Of a stretch of DNA of 64,000 bases, positions 45,177 to 52,867 are shown in pieces. Position numbers and translations under genes: made by a program. The notes below the pieces were generated by a model. The model was not told the DNA's origin. It did not search any database and saw only the letters and a program-made list of their open reading frames with translations. The stretch covers positions 12,131,828 through 12,195,827 of the forward strand of contig JAJLRJ010000007.1 of assembly GCA_024195265.1 (NCBI GenBank), written 5' to 3'. Source of the DNA: Dendrophyllia cribrosa (taxonomy: Eukaryota > Cnidaria > Anthozoa > Scleractinia > Dendrophylliidae). The first letter of the stretch is position 1, and each line of letters opens with the position of its first letter.

Positions 45177-46583
45177 TCAAGACTTCGAACGCTTGGTGAT
45201 CCTTTCAACAAGGAAGGCCACCACGGCAAGGATGAGCAGCCAGGCGTGTTCACCCAGAAAGGAGATGACCGACCCAGCCGCTTTGAAGATGAAGCTCACA
45301 ATTGAGCCAATGAGGCCAGGCAGTGCGCTGGCTGCTTTTTTGCCAAGCTCTTTAAGCCCATTGCCAATAGCTCGTGTGGCCTTTGCCAGGCCGTTCAAGG
45401 TGGCGAGTACCACAGCGCTGATGGTGATGCCAGCTGCCAGAACAATCGCTTGCAGTGTCCATCCGTATTTCTTGAAGATTTCTCTGACCCTCTCTCTCAA
45501 AGACAGTGCTTGTTCACGCACCTCAACCTGTGGCCGGAGCCTTGCCAGTTCTTCTTCTCGCTCAGCAACTCGGGCTTCCGCGGCTTCTCTTTCAGAGGGA
45601 GACGTGTTCTCATCCTCTATGACGCGTCTGTCTTCAGCGTTCTGTCGTTCAAGCTCGGCTTCTCTTTCGTTTAACTCATCAAGTGGTTTAGTTGAGTTTA
45701 GCCCTGCTTCAACTTCATTTCTTTCCTTCACCATAGCAGAAAGGCGTGTTCTGGCTTTGTCAACCTTTGCCTGTACTTGGGCGCGTTCTTTGTCTGTTCG
45801 TTTTTGTATTTTTTGCAGGGCCGCTAATTCTTTTTTCTGGTTTTCAAGATCTCGTTGAAGATTCTTTTCCAGCAGTTTTAGGCGGTCTATCTCGGCTTGA
45901 TTTTCAACGACTGAACCGTGTTCCTGCTCCAGAGTCTCCCTCCTCGCTTGAGTTTGCTCAATTCTGTTTCTGAGGTTTTGCACCTCATTTGCTGCTTGTT
46001 GTTTTTCCACAGCAGCCCTTTCATCCTCCTTCAGTTGTTTTTCTGTCTCCTTCAATCTTTGCCTTTCTTCCCTTATTGATGCATTTTCTTCATAGACAAG
46101 CTCTTCAGCGCTTGGGCCAAGGAATGCTTTTTTACTGTCTGTGAATGATTTAAGAAGGCCCGACCCATCTTGTTTGAAAATGGGAGTCTCGCCACCCTTT
46201 GACCCAAAGGAAACTATTTTGCCAGAATTTGCTGGTTTTTTACCAAAACCAATTGGACCTAATTTCGGGATGTTTACTTTTGGAAACTTCCTTTTGATCC
46301 AGGCCATGGCTTTATCGATTCTCTCTGCTTTTTCATTTCCATCCATGATGTCTCCAAGCAGAGGGACGGTGTCAGGATCACCTGGGAGACCACTTTGTTC
46401 GTGAGGCATTGTATGCATTTCATGCTGCTCGCCGCCATGATATGGGGTGGATGTGCCGCCTGGTTGAAAGGGTGTTGTTGTGTCAACTTCTTGTTCGTCA
46501 TCGTCGTCATCATCGTGGTCAATCCCCCAGTCTTCCCAGGGATTATCGGGCATATCTCCTGGATCATATCCGCCTTCAGCCAT
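45177..46583 (-). CDS. Long coiled-coil membrane protein
   Basis: 468 residues in three parts: an acidic, Gly-rich N-terminus with an Asp run (DHDDDDDDE, residues 22-30); a very long charged coiled coil (about 165-370); and a C-terminal region with two or three hydrophobic helices (TLQAIVLAAGITISAVVLATL; LPGLIGSIVSFIF; WLLILAVVAFLV) ending KRSKS. I associate this architecture with Polinton-encoded proteins of fish and cnidarians, but no function is established. Probably membrane-bound or virion-internal. Confidence 0.65.
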   Translation of the reverse strand: MAEGGYDPGDMPDNPWEDWGIDHDDDDDDEQEVDTTTPFQPGGTSTPYHGGEQHEMHTMPHEQSGLPGDPDTVPLLGDIMDGNEKAERIDKAMAWIKRKFPKVNIPKLGPIGFGKKPANSGKIVSFGSKGGETPIFKQDGSGLLKSFTDSKKAFLGPSAEELVYEENASIREERQRLKETEKQLKEDERAAVEKQQAANEVQNLRNRIEQTQARRETLEQEHGSVVENQAEIDRLKLLEKNLQRDLENQKKELAALQKIQKRTDKERAQVQAKVDKARTRLSAMVKERNEVEAGLNSTKPLDELNEREAELERQNAEDRRVIEDENTSPSEREAAEARVAEREEELARLRPQVEVREQALSLRERVREIFKKYGWTLQAIVLAAGITISAVVLATLNGLAKATRAIGNGLKELGKKAASALPGLIGSIVSFIFKAAGSVISFLGEHAWLLILAVVAFLVERITKRSKS

Positions 46584-46625
46584 GATGATATATAAATATA
46601 AATTTTAAAAACACAAATATATACC
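46584..46625. promoter_or_regulatory. Divergent promoter, coiled-coil gene / major capsid gene
   Basis: GATATATAAATATA (from 46587) faces the minus-strand gene. AATATATACC (46616-46625) abuts the capsid ATG with no spacer. Confidence 0.65.
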
Positions 46626-47876
46626 ATGGCTGTGCAACCGAATCTACGTCCATCTCACAAGGAAAAGACACTGGGCTCCATGAAGGCAGAGCGAACCGTC
46701 AAGCGCATCACATTCAACCCATCTGTGGCCAATCCCGGCGAGACACTGTACGTCTCGGTGCCCAAGCTGGGCGAGCACGCTGTCATTGTGCCCGGCTCAC
46801 TTGCACTGGTGTTCAACATCAATCTCTCCGGCGGCCATGTAAACAACTATCTCGTACAAAATGTTTCTCGGGCCTTGGTGGACAAGTTCGTTGTAAAGTT
46901 TGCCTCCACCACCGTCCAGGACACGTTTGGGTACGACATCTACAAAATCTTCGAAGACCTATTCAAATCAGCCGATGAGCGGGACGACATGATTATGGAG
47001 GGCATCCAGAGTGTGGATTTGTGTAAGATCCGCTCTGGTGCTGGCGACAAGAAGACCTCTGGTGTGGATGCAGAGAACAAGCTGGAGAGAATATACAAGA
47101 ATAAGTATCGCATCAAGCTGGATCACCAAATCTTAACTGACCACGGTGTTATATACCCTCAAGCGTTATATAACGATCTGACCTTCGAACTAACCCTCGC
47201 CCACGCAGCCCAAGTTGTACGGGGCTCAGACACAAGCAAGCTCGTGTATAAGTTGGAAAACCTCCAGCTGGAGTATGAGACGATCAGAAGTAAGAGCCTG
47301 GCCGACGAGGCAACGAGTACTTACACCAGTGGCAATGAGTTCGCTTATGACTACGTAATGCAAAATCGGGTGTATCCCTTCATAAAAGGCGTTGACACTC
47401 GGCTGGATTTTCGGATTAACCCACAGAGCCGGTCTCTCAAGGGCATCCTCTTGCTGTTCATCAATCCCTATGCAGCGGGTGCTAGGGACTCTGAGAACTA
47501 TTTCAATCCCGACATCACCAAAGTGAAGGTCACAGTCAACGGTGACCCAAGAAGGGTCTACGGCGAAGGCATCAATGACACTGACATGTGGAGTGAAATA
47601 AAACGACACTTTAACCCATACACGGGCGGCAGGCCTAACATGAACTTGAACAAATATCTCACAGACAACAAGTTTGGTCTTTGGATTGACCTGCGGTCCA
47701 TGGCTGGCACAGCCATGCACGGCAGCGGCCAACGGCTCGTCAACACACAGGATGGCGTGCAACTCGAGATCGAACGAAACGGCACAGGCTCGGGAACTGC
47801 AAACTGCTACATCTTCACCATCTCTGACTCACAGATGAACATCATGGGCAGGCAGCTGGAATCTGTACAGTTCTAG
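46626..47876 (+). CDS. Probable major capsid protein (double jelly-roll)
   Basis: 416 residues with no low-complexity sequence. The beta-rich pattern and the stretch NYLVQNVSRALVDKFVVKFASTTVQDTFGYDIYKIFEDLF resemble the start of the first jelly roll in Polinton/adintovirus major capsid proteins. It lies directly before the packaging ATPase, the usual pairing. It would form the hexon-like trimer of an icosahedral shell. Shorter than many Polinton capsid proteins. The frame is intact, with the ATG flush against the TATA-like motif. Assignment rests on context plus pattern, not on a profile search. Confidence 0.7.
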   Translation: MAVQPNLRPSHKEKTLGSMKAERTVKRITFNPSVANPGETLYVSVPKLGEHAVIVPGSLALVFNINLSGGHVNNYLVQNVSRALVDKFVVKFASTTVQDTFGYDIYKIFEDLFKSADERDDMIMEGIQSVDLCKIRSGAGDKKTSGVDAENKLERIYKNKYRIKLDHQILTDHGVIYPQALYNDLTFELTLAHAAQVVRGSDTSKLVYKLENLQLEYETIRSKSLADEATSTYTSGNEFAYDYVMQNRVYPFIKGVDTRLDFRINPQSRSLKGILLLFINPYAAGARDSENYFNPDITKVKVTVNGDPRRVYGEGINDTDMWSEIKRHFNPYTGGRPNMNLNKYLTDNKFGLWIDLRSMAGTAMHGSGQRLVNTQDGVQLEIERNGTGSGTANCYIFTISDSQMNIMGRQLESVQF

Positions 47877-47893
47877 GTAAACACACGCTTACG

Positions 47894-47907
47894 CACATAT
47901 ATATACC
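47894..47907 (+). promoter_or_regulatory. TATA-like motif before 47917
   Basis: CACATATATATACC, 9 bases before the ATG of the small frame that overlaps the ATPase gene. Confidence 0.6.
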
Positions 47908-47916
47908 ACAAGCCCC

Positions 47917-48111
47917 ATGGCCACAAACAACAAGATCAACTTCTATTCCAAACCGGCTCCTCTGCCATCCACAAGACCCCTGTCACACAATGAAATACAA
48001 AGACTTCTGGCAAAGACCCCCTCCCCGCCAGTTAACAAACCAACTAATATAGGTGTTGGTTATGGACCCAAGAAAGCTGCCATTCAATGCACTAATCGTG
48101 GGCCCCACTAA
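47917..48111 (+). CDS. Small frame overlapping ATPase start
   Basis: 64 codons (NNKINFYSKPAPLPSTRPLSHNEIQRLLAKTPSPPVN...), preceded by the standard promoter motif. It overlaps the ATPase by 50 bases in another frame. Either it is a short separate protein whose translation is coupled to the ATPase, or it is the true N-terminus of the ATPase displaced by an indel near 48030-48060. Confidence 0.45.
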   Translation: MATNNKINFYSKPAPLPSTRPLSHNEIQRLLAKTPSPPVNKPTNIGVGYGPKKAAIQCTNRGPH

Positions 48112-48661
48112 CTCTGGCAAAACACAGTATCTTCTCTCCCAACTGCGAGGGGCCTTTAGGGGTTGTTTTGATTACATCGTTTTATTCTGCCCCACATTTG
48201 TTAAGAACAAGACATACGATGGCTTTGTGGACCGCGATCCACACATCTTCGTGATTGTATGCCAACAGCACGAAATCGAAGACTGGTTGAAGCTGGCGAG
48301 CTTCTTGTTCACATCCACCAATTCTTTATTCATTCTCGATGACTGCGTCGCCTCCAAAGATGTCAAAGGCCGCACGGGCCAGCTGGTCAATCTGGGGTTC
48401 AGCGCAAGGCATGACGGCATATCCGTGTGGGTCTTGACCCAGCAGAACACCAGCATTGCAAAGCCATATCGCGACAACATTGCAGCGATCGTGCTCTTTT
48501 ACACGCCATCCAGCAAGACAACCAAAGCCATATTCGAAGATTATGCCGGCGAGCTCTCCCATGAGGAGTACAAAGAGTTTATCGCAAGGCTCAAATCCCG
48601 CAAGTTCTCCCACCTGGTTTTCTCTCTTAGGCACCCGTATGGAATTGAGTACAAGATTTAA
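48062..48661 (+). CDS. Genome-packaging ATPase (A32/FtsK-HerA type)
   Basis: 199 residues from the ATG at 48062. Walker A GPTNSGKT (14-21), Walker B LFILDD (89-94), a sensor-like VWVLTQQ (122-128) and an arginine in KPYRDNIAAIV. This is the Polinton/NCLDV/adintovirus packaging motor that pumps DNA into preformed capsids. It lies immediately after the capsid gene. It has no TATA-like motif directly in front, which raises the question of how it is started (see the 47917-48111 frame). Confidence 0.85.
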   Translation: MDPRKLPFNALIVGPTNSGKTQYLLSQLRGAFRGCFDYIVLFCPTFVKNKTYDGFVDRDPHIFVIVCQQHEIEDWLKLASFLFTSTNSLFILDDCVASKDVKGRTGQLVNLGFSARHDGISVWVLTQQNTSIAKPYRDNIAAIVLFYTPSSKTTKAIFEDYAGELSHEEYKEFIARLKSRKFSHLVFSLRHPYGIEYKI

Positions 48662-48664
48662 ACA

Positions 48665-48676
48665 CACATATATACC
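48665..48676 (+). promoter_or_regulatory. TATA-like motif before 48677
   Basis: CACATATATACC directly abutting the ATG. Confidence 0.65.
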
Positions 48677-48916
48677 ATGAATGTGCCAACCAGTCTTCAC
48701 AAGCTCACTGTGCTTTCACAGCTTTTGGATGAATTTCACAACCAAACACGCCAGGCGCAAAACAAAATTACCAAAGCCGCTGGTGAGGAAGATCTGCGCC
48801 TCATGCTTCTGGCTAGATATCCCTTGCGGTTGAATTCTATGCCAGATACCATGGCGGGGCTTATACGAGAGCTTGAAACCCTTTTGCCAGACATCAAGAG
48901 AATTATTGAAAAATAA
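48677..48916 (+). CDS. Small helical protein, unknown
   Basis: 79 residues, mostly charged helix (LTVLSQLLDEFHNQTRQAQNK; LIRELETLLPDIKRIIEK). It has its own promoter motif. The stop is followed at once by an AATAAAAAACACATATG stretch that joins an AATAAA-like signal to the next promoter. Not recognised. Confidence 0.6.
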   Translation: MNVPTSLHKLTVLSQLLDEFHNQTRQAQNKITKAAGEEDLRLMLLARYPLRLNSMPDTMAGLIRELETLLPDIKRIIEK

Positions 48917-48920
48917 AAAA

Positions 48921-48934
48921 CACATATGTATACC
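48921..48934 (+). promoter_or_regulatory. TATA-like motif before 48939
   Basis: CACATATGTATACC, 4 bases before the ATG. AAAATAAAAAA just upstream may end the previous transcript. Confidence 0.65.
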
Positions 48935-48938
48935 CCTG

Positions 48939-49556
48939 ATGGCTGAAGCGGCTGAAGACCAGGTCGTTCTTGACGAAGTAATGCAGATGCTGGAGGCCAC
49001 CCCTGGTGCCGCACCTCCCACAGGGCTTGGTGACAATGACATTCCTGCCAAACGTGAGAAGCTGGCAATCCTTGTCTCTACAGGCAAGACTAAAGAAGCT
49101 ATCGGCGTGCAGCTCACACACGATCATGTCAAGCGGTTGTCAGACAAGGACGTTGACAAGTACTGCAAACGGTACGAGGCCTACGTTGGCAACAAGACAA
49201 CCGAATCCCTAGTTGATTCTGGCATCATGCTCGTGACCAAAGGCGTTGGCATGGTGGTCCCGGTTGATGATGTGGCGGAATTGCAGAAAGAACTCAAGAA
49301 CGACTGCATAATCAACCAGGAGCTGTCAAATCTTGCTGGGGCTATTGCCGTGCGATGCGGGCGATTGCTGGCGCTTGCCGATGCTGCTCTCATCACAACA
49401 AAACACATCAAGTTTGAACGAGAACCTGATCACAAGCCTGATTTGATAGAATTGGAACCACCAGCCACACATCCAACCAGGGACAGTGAAGGCTATTCAC
49501 TTGAGGGCCTTGATGAAGTTGGGTTGGGACCTGTGGCGACCTCACAGGAACCTTGA
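48939..49556 (+). CDS. Unknown soluble protein
   Basis: 205 residues from the ATG at 48939, chosen for its promoter; the frame is open 22 codons further upstream. Contains EKLAILVSTGKTKEAIGVQLTHDHVKRLSDKDVDKYCKRYEAYVG and a possible membrane-proximal stretch GIMLVTKGVGMVVPV. Acidic C-terminus. No family recognised. Likely a late/structural gene given its neighbours. Confidence 0.6.
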   Translation: MAEAAEDQVVLDEVMQMLEATPGAAPPTGLGDNDIPAKREKLAILVSTGKTKEAIGVQLTHDHVKRLSDKDVDKYCKRYEAYVGNKTTESLVDSGIMLVTKGVGMVVPVDDVAELQKELKNDCIINQELSNLAGAIAVRCGRLLALADAALITTKHIKFEREPDHKPDLIELEPPATHPTRDSEGYSLEGLDEVGLGPVATSQEP

Positions 49557-49612
49557 AGAAACCTGACTGGAACCTAGCAGCAACCTGGTACATCTTGTAA
49601 AAATAAAAAAAT

Positions 49613-49623
49613 CACATATATAC
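49613..49623 (+). promoter_or_regulatory. TATA-like motif before 49627
   Basis: CACATATATAC, 3 bases before the ATG, preceded by AAAAATAAAAAAA. Confidence 0.65.
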
Positions 49624-49626
49624 AGG

Positions 49627-50103
49627 ATGGCCACACCACTCGAAACGATCCCTGAAGAAACTCCAACTCCAACTCCAACTCCTGCCCGGGTTACCTCTGA
49701 GGCTCCAAAAACAAAGCCTGCAACAGAAAAGAACCCTGGTCGTGTTGCTTCTGGCAAAAGGCTTGCAGAACGCAACCGCATGGCTCGGGAAGCAAAGAAA
49801 AAGGCGCAAGCAGAAAAGCCTGCACCATCATCAAGTGGGACAACAAGTGACACACCAAGCGGAACAACAAGTGACACACCAAGTGACAGCAACAGCAACT
49901 CAATCGTTTATATTCTGGGGGTTGGTGGGTTGATTGTCTCTGCTGCTGGTGTTTATTACCAGCGCGAAGCCATAATGCAAAGGCTTGGGCGCAAATCAAA
50001 CACACCACCAGCAAACACCCCCACGCCAGCCCCCACTGCAACACCACCAGCAACACCCCCATCTCGAATTCCGGTAAGACAAGGAATTAAAAAAATGGAA
50101 TAA
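49627..50103 (+). CDS. Single-pass membrane protein, Pro/Thr/Ser-rich
   Basis: 158 residues: a Thr-Pro repeat at the N-terminus, a basic helix KRLAERNRMAREAKKKAQAEK (about 44-64), a Ser/Thr-rich linker with repeated TTSDTPS, one hydrophobic helix SIVYILGVGGLIVSAAGVYY (about 92-111), and a second Pro/Thr-rich tail. Possibly a virion membrane or fusion-associated accessory protein, but that is a guess from layout. Confidence 0.6.
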   Translation: MATPLETIPEETPTPTPTPARVTSEAPKTKPATEKNPGRVASGKRLAERNRMAREAKKKAQAEKPAPSSSGTTSDTPSGTTSDTPSDSNSNSIVYILGVGGLIVSAAGVYYQREAIMQRLGRKSNTPPANTPTPAPTATPPATPPSRIPVRQGIKKME

Positions 50104-50110
50104 AAAAAAA

Positions 50111-50121
50111 CATATGTATAC
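50111..50121 (+). promoter_or_regulatory. TATA-like motif before 50134
   Basis: CATATGTATAC, 12 bases before the ATG, after GGAATAAAAAAAAA. Confidence 0.65.
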
Positions 50122-50133
50122 TGGACACAAACC

Positions 50134-50355
50134 ATGTCTGATAACAAGCTTGTGAAGTCTATCCTCGACGCCGCAACAATCACTGGCCTTGTCGCTGGTA
50201 TTGGTTGGATTGGTAAAAAGACAATCAAAGAAAACTTAACCGCTGACCCCAGTGCAAGCTTAATGAATTACGTCAAGTTCACAGCCGTCATGGCCGGCAC
50301 CATCGCGCTGAAGAAATATCTCGAGGACCAGAAAATCCTCCCAGACAACTTGTAA
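50134..50355 (+). CDS. Small membrane protein
   Basis: 73 residues with two hydrophobic segments, TITGLVAGIGWIG and YVKFTAVMAGTIAL, and the ending KYLEDQKILPDNL. Resembles small proteins carried by other Polintons; function unknown. Followed 17 bases later by the next gene. Confidence 0.6.
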   Translation: MSDNKLVKSILDAATITGLVAGIGWIGKKTIKENLTADPSASLMNYVKFTAVMAGTIALKKYLEDQKILPDNL

Positions 50356-50357
50356 AA

Positions 50358-50370
50358 CCATATGTATACA
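50358..50370 (+). promoter_or_regulatory. TATA-like motif before 50373
   Basis: CCATATGTATACA, 2 bases before the ATG and starting just after the previous stop codon. Confidence 0.65.
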
Positions 50371-50372
50371 CA

Positions 50373-50810
50373 ATGGCTTCGATTGCAATAATGGCCCTTG
50401 GCGCTGTTCTCAATGCGGCCGCTTTCACGGGTGGTAATTATCTCGCTAGATATCTGTCTGGTGATAACGGCAAGGCTGCAATGGATGAGAAAATCCGACA
50501 TGACCACGCCCTTGAACAATACCAAGCGGCTTACGCCAAATACCAGAAGGACCGCACCAAGCTCCTCGACTGGATTGCAGCCAACGATCGGAAGGAACAC
50601 CAAGCTAGCAAAAACTTCCAAACCACTGACCAAGCCCTGGTCTTGTATAACCAGATGCACCAAACGCAGCCAGATAAACAAATCAAAGACTACAAAGAGC
50701 CTGTCTTCTCGGACTTCTATAAGCCCAGCACACAACAGAAGAATGGCGAACTTGCGTTCATTGGAGGCATCCTGCTTGCGGGTGGGTATGTGGCTTATCG
50801 CTTTCTTTAA
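50373..50810 (+). CDS. Two-helix membrane protein
   Basis: 145 residues: N-terminal hydrophobic helix (IAIMALGAVLNAAAFTGGNYL), a charged helical middle (DEKIRHDHALEQYQAAYAKYQKDRTKLLDWI), and C-terminal hydrophobic helix (LAFIGGILLAGGYVAYRFL). Layout seen in other Polinton-encoded proteins of unknown role. Confidence 0.6.
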   Translation: MASIAIMALGAVLNAAAFTGGNYLARYLSGDNGKAAMDEKIRHDHALEQYQAAYAKYQKDRTKLLDWIAANDRKEHQASKNFQTTDQALVLYNQMHQTQPDKQIKDYKEPVFSDFYKPSTQQKNGELAFIGGILLAGGYVAYRFL

Positions 50811-50824
50811 AAAAAATTTAAAAA

Positions 50825-50836
50825 CCTATATATACC
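50825..50836 (+). promoter_or_regulatory. TATA-like motif before 50840
   Basis: CCTATATATACC, 3 bases before the ATG, preceded by an A/T-rich AAAAAAAATTTAAAAA stretch. Confidence 0.65.
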
Positions 50837-50839
50837 ACA

Positions 50840-51079
50840 ATGAATTCCCCAGCAATCTCCCAGCTGCCGCTGAACTTACGCATTGCTCTCAAGATGGGCA
50901 AAGAAAACATCGAAGAAACGATGGGGCACTATGATGAAAAGATTGAAAGAAATGTAAAGATTGCAAAGGACGAAAATGTGTCTCGATTGAAAAAACACTA
51001 CGCTATCAAAGCTTTACAATCAGATACAGCTGTCCGTGACTATCTCTTTGAACTGCTGGAGAAAGCAAATGAGCTTTAA
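50840..51079 (+). CDS. Small helical protein, unknown
   Basis: 79 residues, charged and helical throughout (LRIALKMGKENIEETMGHYDEKIERNVKIA; KKHYAIKALQSDTAVRDYLFELLEKANEL). Unrecognised. Ends 18 bases before the integrase ATG. Confidence 0.55.
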   Translation: MNSPAISQLPLNLRIALKMGKENIEETMGHYDEKIERNVKIAKDENVSRLKKHYAIKALQSDTAVRDYLFELLEKANEL

Positions 51080-51086
51080 ACTTTCA

Positions 51087-51097
51087 ATACATAATAT
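51087..51097 (+). promoter_or_regulatory. TATA-like motif before integrase
   Basis: ATACATAATAT abutting the ATG at 51098. It is the most divergent copy of the motif. Confidence 0.45.
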
Positions 51098-52087
51098 ATG
51101 GAGACCAAACTCTTAAAAATCTATTACAGCCCGAAAGGATATTGGAAAGGTCTTGCCGCTGTGAAAAAGCTAGCTGCAGCGGCCAAGGTCTCTGATGATG
51201 TCGCAAAGAAATGGCTGATCAAACAAGCCCTCTGGCAAGTTTACCTCCCGGCGCCACGCGCTATCCCTCGTCCCAAGTTTGATGTCTCATCACCCAATGC
51301 AGTACATCAAGCAGATCTTCTCTTCCTGCCCCACGACAAACTTCCACGCGGGAGAAAGATTTACAAATACGCATTAACCGTGGTGGATGTGGCAAGCCGT
51401 TACAAAGCAGCAGAGCCCCTGATTTCGAAAGAGTCTGAAGAAGTCTCAAGGGCTTTTGCACGGATTTACAGACGTGGGCCTTTGAAATGGCCGCAACTCT
51501 TGCAAGTTGACCCTGGGAAAGAGTTTATGGGTGCTGTGACAAAAGAGATGGGGGACAACAAAACAACCATTCGTCGTGGTCGGGTTGATATCCACAGAGA
51601 CCAAGCAATTGTGGAGAGATTCAACCGAACCCTGGCTGAAAGGCTGTTTGGTTATCAGTATGCCGTTGAAATGAATATGCCCTCTGGCCGGTCGACTGCT
51701 TGGGTCAAAAGACTGCCAGATGTTGTCTCGGCCTTGAACAATGAAGTAACAAGACTCACTGGCAAGAAGCCAAAGGATGCAATCAAAGAGAAAGCAATAT
51801 CATCCAAGCCTGCGACTCCATATGCTAGGCCTGTTAGGGTGAAAGAGAAGAAGCTCCCACCACGGGTGAGTGTTAGATATCTTTATTACCCCGGTGAACT
51901 GGAAGGGGGTGGGAGGCGTGCGACTGATCCCATCTGGTCTTTGAAGGTCTACAACATTGAGAAGGTTGTCACCAAACCAGATGCGCCTGTCGTGTATTAT
52001 CTCTACGACGGCCCTAAGAGAGAGTTTGTTCGTGAGGAGTTGATGGTTGTGCCACCGGGCACTCAGTTGCCCCCAGCTGGGTTGTGA
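51098..52087 (+). CDS. Polinton integrase (retroviral-like DDE)
   Basis: 329 residues, intact. The rve-type RNase H fold shows D73 (QADLLF), D138 (LLQVDPGKEF) and E173 (RDQAIVERFNR), with 34 residues between the second D and E. The C-terminal region (PPRVSVRYLYY...REFVREELMVV) fits an SH3-like tail; no zinc HHCC domain or chromodomain is evident. It would insert the linear element and create the 5-6-bp target duplication seen here. It overlaps the convergent polymerase gene by 25 bases. Confidence 0.9.
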   Translation: METKLLKIYYSPKGYWKGLAAVKKLAAAAKVSDDVAKKWLIKQALWQVYLPAPRAIPRPKFDVSSPNAVHQADLLFLPHDKLPRGRKIYKYALTVVDVASRYKAAEPLISKESEEVSRAFARIYRRGPLKWPQLLQVDPGKEFMGAVTKEMGDNKTTIRRGRVDIHRDQAIVERFNRTLAERLFGYQYAVEMNMPSGRSTAWVKRLPDVVSALNNEVTRLTGKKPKDAIKEKAISSKPATPYARPVRVKEKKLPPRVSVRYLYYPGELEGGGRRATDPIWSLKVYNIEKVVTKPDAPVVYYLYDGPKREFVREELMVVPPGTQLPPAGL

Positions 52088-52867
52088 AACTCGATTGGTT
52101 CTGTGTGGATGCCGTCTGGCAGCACCCAACGCTTGTCGTAATAAGCAGAGAGGCCCAGCTTGTGCTGCTCGTAAGTGAACATGGCACCGTTGTGCATTCG
52201 GAAGCCCCTGTTGGTGGCCATGTCCCTGCCTCCCTCGAGGGCTCTTTCGTACCTTTCCCAGCGAAGCTCGTTCTGCTTCTTGTTGACGCCCTTGGAGGAC
52301 ATCTTGGCCTCACCGCTAGCCTCGTTTTCGACATAATAACACTTGCTGCACAGGGCGATGGCCCGTGTGCCTTCCTTCTCAAGCTTGAACAAGCCAGGCT
52401 CTCTGCCACTCCACTTGTCCCACGCCAACCAATTCTTGTTCTCCACCTCAAACTGGGCGCGAAGTTCAGGACGAACGGCCTCTTCCAGAGTGTCGTGAGC
52501 AAGAGCGAAGTACATGCTGTCCGTGTCCATCTGGATGAGCTCGAAGTCGCGCCTGTCGATGAAGTAATCTAGGAAGTCGTAATAGAACTCCAACATGCGA
52601 AGCTTGGCAAGTTGATACACAACAATGCCCACTTGAAAGGGACGGTCGATTGTGACCTTTTGCTTGCGCAGCTCGATCTTGTAAGCAGCTCCAATCTCTT
52701 CGAGGTCATCGAACAAGGGTGAGCGGAGATGCTTGTCGACCTCGTCCTCGTCAATTGTGTACAACGTTCTTGTCTGGCGCTCCACGGCTTCGATGAACTT
52801 GCCGTAAGCGCTGTTGCCAAGGAGCTTGAACACTTCAGCAAGCAGGGCCTTATCCTTGTCAGCGTCG
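52063..52867 (-). pseudogene. Protein-primed DNA polymerase B, palm/thumb part
   Basis: The frame contains polymerase motif B KLLGNSAYGK (encoded near 52798-52827) and motif C with DTDS (near 52519-52530), the metal-binding catalytic aspartates, and reaches the natural C-terminus. It is cut off from the upstream exonuclease/motif A part by a one-base-type frame change within a CCTTTTCTTT run at 52868-52877. The first ATG in frame is at 52833, but it is unlikely to be a real start. Confidence 0.85.

Noticed and set aside
44714..45180. Overlapping frames rich in Val-Gly or His-Pro in the capsid-region gene
   Set aside because: They are other-frame readings of the ACACCC-type proline repeat.
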